This document shows positions 1-8,032 of a DNA stretch of 9,556 nt, one piece after another (position 1 is the first letter of the stretch; each line of letters begins with the position of its first letter). This DNA comes from Sulfurimonadaceae bacterium (GTDB taxonomy: Bacteria; Campylobacterota; Campylobacteria; Campylobacterales; Sulfurimonadaceae), in the NCBI GenBank assembly GCA_030610325.1, contig JAUWRZ010000052.1, positions 1 through 9,556 on the forward strand. Direction: 5' to 3'. The position numbers and the translations under genes were made by a program. The notes under the pieces are model-generated. The model had not been told where the DNA came from. It saw only the letters and a list, made by a program, of their open reading frames with translations, and searched no databases.

Positions 1-1438
1 CAACAGGACGAGCTGACATAGTCTTATAGATGTTGTATGCGAACATAAAGAAACCTATAAGGTAAAGAAGTCCACCGACTGCACGGATAGTGTAGTAGGG
101 ATGAAGGACAGTGACAGTATCGATGAACGAGTAAGCCAGGTTACCGAACTCATCGTGTGCACGCCACATCATACCCTGAGTGATACCTGCGATCCACATA
201 GATGTGAAATACAGTACGACACCCAGTGTCTGGATCCAGAACTGTGTAGTCATCAACGCTTTAGAGTAAAGCTCACGTTTGAACACACGTGGAGCCATAT
301 GGAAAAGTGCTGCCATGATCATGAAACCGACCCAACCAAGGACACCATCATGTACGTGACCGACGATCCAGTCTGTAAAGTGTGCCAATGCATTGACTGA
401 TTTGATAGCCTGGATAGGACCTTCAAGTGTCGAGAACATATAGAAAGTAGAAGCCAGTACCATGAACTTGATCAATGGAGATGAAGCGACCTGCTGCCAC
501 TCACCCTTCATAGTCAGAAGCATATTGATCGCAGAACCCCATGAAGGAAGGATCAGGACAATAGAGAAGACAGAACCCATTGTCTGCATCCAGTCAGGGA
601 CAGTAGAGAAGAGAAGGTGGTGTCCACCAGCCCACAGATATACGAACATCAAGCCCCAGAAAGAGAGCAGTGATAGTTTATATGAGTAGACAGCCTGACC
701 AGACTCTTTTGGCAAGAAGTAGTAGATCATTGCGACGATAGGCACTGTGAAGCCGAATGCGACCGCGTTATGACCATACCACCACTGTACCAGTGCATCA
801 TTCGTACCGGAGTACATCGAGACTGAGTGATACCATGCACCGATTCCGCCCGAAGCGAAGTAAGTCGGTACTTCCATGTTATTAAACAGGTAAAGCATAG
901 CTATACCGAGGAAAGTAGCGATGTAGTACCAGATAGAGATATAGAGAGATTGCTCACGGCGGATACCGATAAGACCGAAGATACTAATACCCCATAGTAC
1001 CCACACGATGACAATAGCGATATCTATTGGCCACTCAAACTCAGCATACTCTTTTGATGTCGTAATACCCATGAAAAGTGATATTACTGCGGCAGCAACA
1101 CCGATGAGATACAACCAAAAGTGTAGTTTACCGATAAACATCAAGAAACTTGATTCTGCCATCGATACTTTGAGGACACGTTGTCCCACATAGTACCAAG
1201 TCGCAAAAACACCACTTAACGTAAAACCAAAAATTACTGCATCTGTATGCAGTGGACGAAGACGACTAAAGTTTGTGTACTCCGCTAACCCTTCACCTAA
1301 CATCAGGTTAATGCTTGGGAAAGCAAGTTCAAAAGCTAAGATCACACCGATGAGCATGCCGACGATCCCTAAAATGATCGTTGAGAACATGAACAACTTT
1401 GCAACCGAATAGTCGTACTCTAATGGACGATTTTCCAT
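1..1438 (-). CDS. ccoN: cbb3-type cytochrome c oxidase subunit I CcoN (3' end cut by window edge)
   Basis: Catalytic subunit of the cbb3-type haem-copper oxidase, an inner-membrane enzyme that reduces oxygen to water at low oxygen tension and pumps protons. The frame reads open from ATG at 1438 to the window edge (479 codons, ending ..SARPV). The family is usually a little longer than this, so only a few C-terminal residues should be missing. All key residues are visible: H64 (low-spin haem b), H223 in YGHNAV (CuB), Y267 in YLWAGGHH (the Tyr cross-linked to the CuB His), H273/H274 (CuB), H361 (haem b3) and H363 (haem b) in VGHVHDG. Their spacing matches the Pseudomonas stutzeri CcoN residues as I recall them, shifted by 4 to 16. 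The rest is strongly hydrophobic with about a dozen membrane spans. A TAAGGAGG ribosome site fixes the start. ccoO, ccoQ and ccoP would be expected beyond the left edge. It is 269 bases from carA and appears to have its own promoter. Confidence 0.97.
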   Translation of the reverse strand, partial: MENRPLEYDYSVAKLFMFSTIILGIVGMLIGVILAFELAFPSINLMLGEGLAEYTNFSRLRPLHTDAVIFGFTLSGVFATWYYVGQRVLKVSMAESSFLMFIGKLHFWLYLIGVAAAVISLFMGITTSKEYAEFEWPIDIAIVIVWVLWGISIFGLIGIRREQSLYISIWYYIATFLGIAMLYLFNNMEVPTYFASGGIGAWYHSVSMYSGTNDALVQWWYGHNAVAFGFTVPIVAMIYYFLPKESGQAVYSYKLSLLSFWGLMFVYLWAGGHHLLFSTVPDWMQTMGSVFSIVLILPSWGSAINMLLTMKGEWQQVASSPLIKFMVLASTFYMFSTLEGPIQAIKSVNALAHFTDWIVGHVHDGVLGWVGFMIMAALFHMAPRVFKRELYSKALMTTQFWIQTLGVVLYFTSMWIAGITQGMMWRAHDEFGNLAYSFIDTVTVLHPYYTIRAVGGLLYLIGFFMFAYNIYKTMSARPV

Positions 1439-1444
1439 ATACAG

Positions 1445-1453
1445 CCTCCTTAA
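1445..1453 (-). promoter_or_regulatory. Strong Shine-Dalgarno site of ccoN
   Basis: Read on the minus strand this is TTAAGGAGG, 6 bases before the ATG at 1438. It is a near-complete complement to the 16S rRNA 3' end and much stronger than the sites of the other genes in the window. It supports the chosen start and suggests high translation of the oxidase subunit. Confidence 0.85.
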
Positions 1454-1468
1454 GATTCAAAGCATAAA

Positions 1469-1504
1469 AGCCTATGATTAACATTTCTGTAACAATCATA
1501 AGCT
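1469..1504 (-). repeat. Long inverted repeat in the ccoN leader (11-bp arms, 14-base loop)
   Basis: Arms at 1469-1479 (AGCCTATGATT) and 1494-1504 (AATCATAAGCT) are complementary at 10 of 11 positions. In the minus-strand transcript the odd pair becomes U-G, so all 11 positions can pair. The loop is 1480-1493. The repeat lies 30 bases before the ccoN start codon and directly after a candidate -10 box. It could be a 5'-terminal mRNA hairpin that stabilises the message, or a dyad operator of form TATGATT-N14-AATCATA. It does not fit the FNR/CRP consensus (TTGAT-N4-ATCAA). The repeat is seen directly; the function is inferred. Confidence 0.7.
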
Positions 1505-1516
1505 ATTAGACACGAT

Positions 1517-1522
1517 ATATTA
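1517..1522 (-). promoter_or_regulatory. Candidate -10 box of the ccoN promoter
   Basis: TAATAT on the minus strand, about 80 bases before the ccoN start. It would place the transcription start near 1510, so the inverted repeat at 1469-1504 would form the very 5' end of the mRNA. No good -35 hexamer is visible, which is common for sigma-70 promoters of Campylobacterota. The 269-base gap after carA and the isolated oxidase function make a dedicated promoter likely, but the exact box is a guess. Confidence 0.35.
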
Positions 1523-1591
1523 GCAATCAGAGTGTGTTAAAAAGCTTAAATATGAAAAATTTCCTGAGGTATATAGCCAGATGGTAACTAT

Positions 1592-1606
1592 TTAAGAAGA
1601 TCTTAA
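1592..1606. repeat. Short perfect inverted repeat in the carA-ccoN gap
   Basis: TTAAGA-AGA-TCTTAA: 6-bp arms with a 3-base spacer. It is AT-rich, with no T-run behind it on either strand, so it is not an obvious terminator. It sits about 80 bases upstream of the proposed ccoN -10 box and could be a regulator site. The rest of the gap between 1523 and 1663 shows nothing I recognise. Confidence 0.3.
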
Positions 1607-1653
1607 TGTTCATGAGTAGTATTGAAACATCTTATTTTACTGTACGTAATAAA

Positions 1654-1698
1654 GAGTGTTTTTTCCTCCTCTGAGAAGGAGGACCGGTGAGTGTTTTT
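1654..1698 (-). repeat. Hairpin just after carA, flanked by a 10-base direct repeat
   Basis: TCCTCCT (1664-1670) and AGGAGGA (1677-1683) form a perfect 7-bp GC-rich stem with a 6-base loop, starting 24 bases after the carA stop. On both sides lies the same 10-mer, GAGTGTTTTT (1654-1663 and 1689-1698). In the minus-strand transcript the stem is followed by an A-run, not a U-run, so it is not a canonical intrinsic terminator. It may still mark or protect the 3' end of the carA operon message. Confidence 0.45.
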
Positions 1699-1707
1699 AA
1701 CTGTATC

Positions 1708-2838
1708 TCAGCGTTTGATCAGACGTAAGAACTCACCAAATATATAACGGCTCTCTTTGGGTCCCGGACTTGATTCAGGGTGATGCTGTACAGAGAAGAT
1801 GGGAGCATCATCGTACTTCAATCCTTCGATGGTGTCATCAAAGAGATTAGTATGCGTCACTTCAGCGATCGCTGTGATCCCGTCAGGGACATTGTAGTTA
1901 TGGTTCTGGGCCGTGATCTCCACCATGCCAGTCGCTTTGTTCTTTACCGGATGGTTTCCGCCATGATGGCCATACTTGAGCTTGAATGTATCATAACCAT
2001 GTGATATCGAGAGCAGTTGGTGACCCAGACAGATGCCGAACATCGGTACTTTTTCCGCAATCAGTATCTTGATCTGCTCCTGCTCAGCTTTAAGTACCAG
2101 TGGGTCTCCCGGACCATTTGACAAGAAGACACCGTCGATCTCACCGGCTTTATAACGTCTACTCAGATCATCTGCACTAAAAGTGTTTGGTACAAGCTCT
2201 ACTTCAATACCGGCCTGAGTGATCTCGTTGAGGATATTTCGCTTTACACCAAAATCGATCGCAACGATCTTCGCTTCTACAGCAGGTGGCACATTGTAAG
2301 AGAACTCCTGTGGGTCATAGACCCCGCTCGGATGGATATAGGCCTCTTTGGTACTGACCTCATCGATATAGTTCACCTCTTCAATACGTGGTGAGTCCTC
2401 AAGGATCTTTTTGAGTTCTTCTTTCTCACTGATCTCAGTAGATGCGACCATCATCATCGAGCCCTCTGCACGCACTGTCTTAGTGAGGTAACGGGTATCT
2501 ATATCGCAGATACCCATGACCCCTTGCTCTTTGAGAAAGTCTGAGAGTGATCCCTCTGCACGAAAACTGGAGTAACGCTTCTGATACTTACGGACGATCA
2601 TCCCTTTGGCATGGGCATTACGACTCTCCATATCCTCACTGTTGACACCGACGTTGCCTATCTCAGGCATCGTAAAAGTGACGAACTGTCCGGCATAAGA
2701 GGGATCAGACATGATCTCCTGATAACCGCTCATCGATGTGTTAAAGACTATCTCACCAGTGAGTGTCGTCTGCGCACCAAAACTCGAGGCCTCCAGTAAG
2801 GTCCCGTTCTCAAGATATATCCACGCTTTTTGCATCAT
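1708..2838 (-). CDS. carA: Carbamoyl-phosphate synthase small (glutaminase) subunit
   Basis: Hydrolyses glutamine and passes ammonia to CarB, which makes carbamoyl phosphate for arginine and pyrimidine synthesis in the cytoplasm. The length, 376 residues, is typical. Residues 1-185 are the CarA-specific N-terminal domain (NTSMSGYQEI, DPSYAGQ and GICDIDTR are recognisable). Residues 190-376 are a class I glutamine amidotransferase with the oxyanion stretch LSNGPGDP (239-246), nucleophile C270 in FGICLGHQ, and H353/E355 in QHHPE, so the triad is intact. The start is ATGATG. The first ATG shares its bases with the stop of the DUF507 gene (ATGA overlap, 2835-2838) and has an AGAGGGA ribosome site at good distance. 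The second codon is a possible alternative. carB is not in the window. It is the last gene of the long minus-strand cluster. Confidence 0.97.
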   Translation of the reverse strand: MMQKAWIYLENGTLLEASSFGAQTTLTGEIVFNTSMSGYQEIMSDPSYAGQFVTFTMPEIGNVGVNSEDMESRNAHAKGMIVRKYQKRYSSFRAEGSLSDFLKEQGVMGICDIDTRYLTKTVRAEGSMMMVASTEISEKEELKKILEDSPRIEEVNYIDEVSTKEAYIHPSGVYDPQEFSYNVPPAVEAKIVAIDFGVKRNILNEITQAGIEVELVPNTFSADDLSRRYKAGEIDGVFLSNGPGDPLVLKAEQEQIKILIAEKVPMFGICLGHQLLSISHGYDTFKLKYGHHGGNHPVKNKATGMVEITAQNHNYNVPDGITAIAEVTHTNLFDDTIEGLKYDDAPIFSVQHHPESSPGPKESRYIFGEFLRLIKR

Positions 2839-3386
2839 GCCATCCCTCTTTTTTGCAACTCTTCAAGATAGTGCTTCTCGAAAAGGATCTCATACTCATC
2901 AGTACCCGGAATAAGCTGACGCTTGTAAGAGCGCAACTTCTCGATCACTGCACCTTCGATCTCACCCGTATCGGCGATAAAGCTTGTGATAGCGTCATAG
3001 ATGATGTTCTTAATGCGGTTCTCATTGACATCATAATGGATAAGGTCCTCTTCATAGAGTCCATCGAGAATAGTGTGTGCCACATCAGAGAAACGCTCTT
3101 CATAAGAGAGTATGACTCCAAACTCCTCTGCGAGCTTCTTCTTTATCATAAAGAAGAGCTGACGTTCGTCTGCGAGGTAGAAGTCGATCTGCTCTTCGTT
3201 CTCATCGACTATCTCATGTACACGCTCTTCAAGTTCCATCTCTTTTTTGATGTTCTCAACAAGATGTCTTTCAGCTTCATGTGCCACTGCATCAAGTCCA
3301 TGTGTCATCGTGATGACACCACTGCGGTTAAGGTCTACAGCGATCTTGTTCGCAATATGTTTTACATGCGTAAGAGTTAGTTTCAT
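2835..3386 (-). CDS. DUF507 family protein, apparently two tandem units
   Basis: A charged, mostly helical protein of 183 residues. I recognise it as DUF507 from its ends: MKLTLTHVKHIANKI at the start, and a C-terminal block with KLRSYKRQLIPGTDEYEILF (168 and before) followed by KHYLEELQKRG. No signal peptide or membrane span is seen, so it is probably cytoplasmic. Its function is unknown. The two halves (about 1-92 and 93-183) look like copies of one unit: HVKHIANKIAVDLNRSGVI matches RFSDVAHTILDGLYEEDLI, and VHEIVDENEEQIDFYLADER matches VIEKLRSYKRQLIPGTDEYE in layout. The stop overlaps the carA start by 4 bases, so the two are probably translated together. As I recall, carA and DUF507 are also neighbours in Campylobacter. 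The gene has 92 upstream bases with its own candidate promoter and a weak ribosome site. Confidence 0.85.
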   Translation of the reverse strand: MKLTLTHVKHIANKIAVDLNRSGVITMTHGLDAVAHEAERHLVENIKKEMELEERVHEIVDENEEQIDFYLADERQLFFMIKKKLAEEFGVILSYEERFSDVAHTILDGLYEEDLIHYDVNENRIKNIIYDAITSFIADTGEIEGAVIEKLRSYKRQLIPGTDEYEILFEKHYLEELQKRGMA

Positions 3387-3403
3387 TAGAACACGCCTAT
3401 CTG

Positions 3404-3423
3404 TACAAATTTTTTGTATTTTA
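3404..3423 (-). promoter_or_regulatory. Candidate promoter with overlapping operator-like dyad before DUF507-carA
   Basis: On the minus strand TAAAAT (3423-3418) could be a -10 box, 31 bases before the DUF507 ATG. A perfect inverted repeat, TACAAA-TTT-TTTGTA (3404-3418), overlaps its edge and would cover the transcription start near 3411. This would allow DUF507-carA to be expressed apart from the upstream genes. No clear intrinsic terminator follows the MotE-like gene, so read-through is also possible. Confidence 0.4.
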
Positions 3424-3478
3424 TCGCAGGGAAGGTAAATATCTGATTAGAGGTACTACATGGATATCAGTGGTGTCG

Positions 3479-3997
3479 CTACTTCTGCTCCTGTGTCAGA
3501 AAACGTGTGATCTTTGCGGCTTTGTCTGAACTCATCTTGCCCAGTATCTTACCCGTAGTCGCAGGTTTAAGTGCCGCCAGTATCTTTGATGCTTCTGCCG
3601 TCTCCATATCTGCGAGTATCTTTGCAGAAGCACTTGGTTTCATCTTGGAGTAAGTACGCGTGATCTTATCCATCTTTACCGCTGTGATCTCTTCAAGTAA
3701 CTTTTGCTTCTTCTCAAGCATCTGCTCAATGCGGCTCTCTTTCTCGGTGACTTTCTGAAGCTTCAGCTCCACTTCCGCTTCACGCTCACTCACACGTCTT
3801 GCTTTTTTGTCCAACAGGTCATCCGTGGCTGTCTTGAGTGCATCAAGCGCCTGTTTCTGCTCATCGATACGTTCAAGCTCCAAGATAAGCTCACCCTTGC
3901 GCTCTTCAAATATCTTCGTACACTCAAACAGCTTCTCACTGGTCTGGAAAGCAAAGAGCGGAACAGTAAAAAGCAGTACCAAAAGCGATCTTCTCAT
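3479..3997 (-). CDS. MotE-like secreted coiled-coil protein with MgtE-N-type C-terminus
   Basis: 172 residues. The N-terminus (MRRSLLVLLFTVPLFAFQ) is a Sec signal peptide, probably cleaved after about residue 16-18, so the protein should be periplasmic. Residues 35-110 are a very charged coiled coil. Residues 115-168 contain short helical repeats typical of the MgtE N-terminal / MotE fold: MKPSASAKILADM, AEASKILAALKP, TTGKILGKM, DKAAKITRFL. There are no transport helices, so this is not a magnesium transporter. MotE of Rhizobia is a periplasmic partner of the motility protein MotC, and I believe C. jejuni Cj1496c and H. pylori HP0257 are orthologues. The mature part has one cysteine, C26. The whole protein contains no asparagine, so it cannot carry the N-glycan reported for Cj1496c. 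Its ATG overlaps the stop of the FliJ-like gene by 4 bases, pointing to a joint flagellar role. Stop is TAG at 3479-3481. Confidence 0.8.
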   Translation of the reverse strand: MRRSLLVLLFTVPLFAFQTSEKLFECTKIFEERKGELILELERIDEQKQALDALKTATDDLLDKKARRVSEREAEVELKLQKVTEKESRIEQMLEKKQKLLEEITAVKMDKITRTYSKMKPSASAKILADMETAEASKILAALKPATTGKILGKMSSDKAAKITRFLTQEQK

Positions 3998-4419
3998 CTA
4001 TTTCTCCGTTTAAAACCATAAGTCTGTATCGCTATCTCATCAAGTTCGTTAGCTACTGCCCGCTTCTGCTCTTTGAGGATCTTCTTCACCTGCTCGGCAT
4101 CAAGATACTTGAACTTCTCATACTCTATGACAGAGGCTTTCAGCAACTCTCTTGCCTTTTCAGCCTGCACACGCGCATATTGAAGCCAATGGCGTCTGTC
4201 ATCGATGATGGTGCGTTGTGCAGTCAGTTTCATCCGTGCCTGCAGAAGCTGTGCTGCGAGACCCGAATCAGGTATATCAGTCGTGTTGAGTTCTGTATAA
4301 GCGAGTTCCAAAGCATGTTCAGCATTATGAATAGACTCATTAGCTGCTTGAAGGTCCTGTTCACATCTATCCATATCGTTCTTCTTTACTCTGACAAGAG
4401 GGGTAAAGCGTGTTCTCAT
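3994..4419 (-). CDS. fliJ: FliJ-like flagellar coiled-coil protein (HP0256-type)
   Basis: 141 residues, without signal peptide or membrane span, almost entirely helical with heptad-like patterns from about 12 to 130 and a basic tail (GFKRRNR). It starts MRTRFTPLVRVKKNDMDRCE, resembling the N-terminal layout of FliJ. The C-terminal block EKFKYLDAEQVKKILKEQKRAVANELDEIA is what I associate with the H. pylori HP0256 / C. jejuni Cj1497c family. FliJ is a cytoplasmic part of the flagellar type III export system that works with the ATPase FliI and the gate protein FlhA and escorts chaperones. FliJ sequences are weakly conserved, so the call relies on length, coiled coil and context: coupled by a 4-base overlap to the MotE-like gene and downstream of purA, as HP0256 follows purA (HP0255). 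AGGA lies 7 bases before the ATG. Confidence 0.65.
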   Translation of the reverse strand: MRTRFTPLVRVKKNDMDRCEQDLQAANESIHNAEHALELAYTELNTTDIPDSGLAAQLLQARMKLTAQRTIIDDRRHWLQYARVQAEKARELLKASVIEYEKFKYLDAEQVKKILKEQKRAVANELDEIAIQTYGFKRRNR

Positions 4420-4436
4420 GGGGTGATCCTGGCTTT

Positions 4437-4469
4437 AAAAGAGGAAAAGGGAGAGAGGGCCGAGGGAAG
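4437..4469 (-). promoter_or_regulatory. 33-base polypyrimidine tract in the purA to FliJ-like spacer
   Basis: The plus strand is purine at 31 of 33 positions (only 4460 and 4461 are C). In the minus-strand transcript this is a run of 16 C, 15 U and just 2 G. A C-rich, G-poor untranslated stretch directly after the purA stop is the type of sequence Rho binds, so it may reduce read-through from purA into the flagellar genes. It ends about 18 bases before the FliJ-like ATG. No hairpin terminator, sigma-28 or sigma-54 promoter is evident in the 98-base spacer. The function is inferred. Confidence 0.3.
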
Positions 4470-4517
4470 TGATCTATCTTCTCTTGATCTCTTCAAAATC
4501 TCCCCCTGCTATGGTCT

Positions 4518-6629
<2,112 letters not shown>

Positions 6630-6633
<4 letters not shown>

Positions 6634-7733
6634 AGTCCGAAAAATACCTCATTAAATATTTTGGTGGCTGTAGCGTCATAGTCACGACGGCCAAGTCTGT
6701 GCAGTGCCAGTTCGACACTGTTTACTACCCATGCAGACTCATACGCTTCTATCAGTCCCATCTGGTTGATACGGAAGATCTTCCCTTTAAGATGGTCCTG
6801 ACCGCCTGCGACATTGACACCGAACTCTGTCTTAAGCATCGTCCGTATCTCAGATGCGTTCACATCATCGATCGTGGTCATACTCATCGCAGGAGCATTA
6901 GGATAGATATGCAGACCAATCGCTTTTAGTGCCTCTCGTGTAGCTTTTGCACGTTTTTCTGTAACGGTATAAAGGGCATCAAGGCCACCCTTTTCGATCT
7001 CGTTCAAGACCGCTTCAAGACCGATGATAAGTGTCGTAGCAGCCGTATAAGCCGTTGTGTTCTTACGTTGCTGTTTGATCTCGGAAGCGAGATTGAGGTA
7101 GTAGCCTTTGCCGCTGCCTATCTTCGCTATTGCCGCGTTGCTCAAGCCAAGGATCGCCAGACCCGGAGGCAGCATCAACGCTTTCTGGCTCCCCGCTATG
7201 AGACAGTCTATGTTCGTGACATCGATCGGCTCCACACCGACAGCTGTGATGCCATCAGCTATGATCATGATGTCCGGTCGTATAGCTTTGGCAGCTGCCG
7301 CTATCGCCTCGACCGGATGTCGTAGTCCTCCGGCAGACTCAGAGACCTGGATGGCTATGGCATCGATATCAGTGTCAGCATTGAGCGCTGCTTCGATATC
7401 TTCTACCTTTGCAGGTGTGTCCCACTCATACTTGAGTTCGACATTGGCGATACCATGAGAGACAGCTATCTTACCAAAACGCTCACCGAACTTTCCGGCA
7501 TTGACACTCAAGAGCTTTCTGGCTGTCAGATTTGTCACGGCCGCTTCCATCGCACCGGTACCTGATGAGCTCAGCATGACCACTTCATCCGTCTTAAAGA
7601 GTCTGAAAAGCAGTGCTCTTGTACGCTCAAATATCGCTTCAAACTCCGGAGTGCGGTGGTGGATAGTCACATCCGCCATCGCTTTACGGATATTCTCAGA
7701 TACCGGGGTCGGACCGGGAGTAAAAAGCAGCAT
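6630..7733 (-). CDS. Class V PLP aminotransferase, alanine/serine-glyoxylate type
   Basis: 367-residue fold-type I PLP enzyme of the class V family that includes alanine-glyoxylate, serine-glyoxylate and ureidoglycine-glyoxylate aminotransferases. Motifs: FTPGPTPV (4-11), HHRTPEF (25-31), SSSGTGAMEAA (55-65, cofactor phosphate binding), IIADGITAVG (157-166) with D160 for the PLP ring nitrogen, GSQKAL (181-186) with Schiff-base lysine K184, and GKIFRINQMG (317-326), where R321 should bind the substrate carboxylate (RIGHMG in many relatives). The active site looks intact. The substrate cannot be read from sequence; relatives are often mis-named soluble hydrogenase small subunit. An AAGG ribosome site lies 7 bases before the ATG. 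It is the first gene of the minus-strand cluster and overlaps hisZ by 4 bases, hinting at a role in amino-acid supply (serine, glycine or alanine). Confidence 0.88.
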
Positions 7734-7761
7734 CGATTTTCCTTAGACTTTTTTATGTTTA

Positions 7762-7787
7762 TGAGTCAGATACAGCGATATCACTCA
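7762..7787 (-). repeat. Leader hairpin before the aminotransferase operon
   Basis: TGAGT (7762-7766) pairs with ACTCA (7783-7787), and GATA (7769-7772) with TATC (7779-7782). This gives a 9-bp stem with a 2-base bulge and a 6-base loop, 28 bases before the ATG at 7733. There is no U-run after it on the minus strand, so it is not an attenuator-type terminator. It could influence mRNA stability or initiation. Confidence 0.4.
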
Positions 7788-7834
7788 CAGGTATGCTCGT
7801 ATTCAAAGCCGCGTATTGTATCCAAAGCTCATTT

Positions 7835-7843
7835 ATAATAGCA
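7835..7843 (-). promoter_or_regulatory. Candidate extended -10 promoter of the aminotransferase-hisZ-purA operon
   Basis: Minus strand TG-C-TATTAT, an extended -10 element. It would start transcription near 7828 and give a leader of about 95 bases that includes the hairpin at 7762-7787. No good -35 is seen. The first gene of a seven-gene cluster needs a promoter here, since uppP is divergent; the choice of box is the uncertain part. Confidence 0.45.
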
Positions 7844-7994
7844 TTAACCCCCGATGAAGCGATCTTCTGCACCAATTATCTACCCATATGACACACCAAA
7901 ATATCCTTCGATGCTCTATACCCCTTCGACAAATATCACAAGAGAGTCACATCTCTTCTATTTCGTTGATCTCTATGATATGTACAGGGTTTAA

Positions 7995-8003
7995 TGTTAC
8001 AAT
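7995..8003 (+). promoter_or_regulatory. Candidate extended -10 promoter of uppP
   Basis: TG-T-TACAAT on the plus strand would start transcription at about 8010 and leave a leader of some 23 bases before the ATG at 8033. TATGAT at 7974-7979 is an alternative -10 box. If the first is used, the upstream ATG at 7994 cannot be the start of uppP. Confidence 0.35.
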
Positions 8004-8032
8004 TCCAGAAAGTCTTACGAAAGTTCCCAACC

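Larger units (their letters stand above)
7734..8032. other. Divergent intergenic region between the aminotransferase operon and uppP
   Basis: 299 bases with no convincing gene. It contains the minus-strand promoter and leader hairpin listed separately, a direct repeat CCTTCGA (7905-7911 and 7923-7929), and a perfect inverted repeat AAGAGA-GTCACA-TCTCTT at 7940-7957 just upstream of the uppP promoter candidates. Small open frames here lack ribosome sites and family resemblance, and overlap the uppP start in the wrong frame. Confidence 0.6.

Noticed and set aside
101..1193. Plus-strand open frames (101-400, 462-689, 1008-1193)
   Set aside because: They lie antisense to ccoN, whose haem and copper ligands are all intact on the minus strand, and their products are rich in Cys, His and Thr without family likeness.
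1469..1504. FNR/CRP or NssR-type operator before ccoN
   Set aside because: The half-sites TTGAT/ATCAA or TTAAC/GTTAA with 4-base spacing are not present; only a loose TTAAC-N6-GTAAC similarity lies in the loop.
1687..1728. GTG-started 13-codon plus-strand frame after AAGGAGG
   Set aside because: The ribosome-like site is part of a symmetrical hairpin, the frame is antisense to the carA end, and there is no promoter in that direction.
2763..3380. Plus-strand open frame of 205 codons opposite DUF507 and the end of carA
   Set aside because: It is long only because it mirrors the DUF507 reading frame; it has no recognisable domain or convincing ribosome site.
3443..3470. CTGAT/ATCAG pairing as a terminator after the MotE-like gene
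   Set aside because: Only five pairs around a long loop and no U-run.
3479..3997. Magnesium transporter MgtE annotation
   Set aside because: Only the short helical-repeat N-domain type is present, behind a signal peptide and coiled coil; there are no CBS or transmembrane transport domains.
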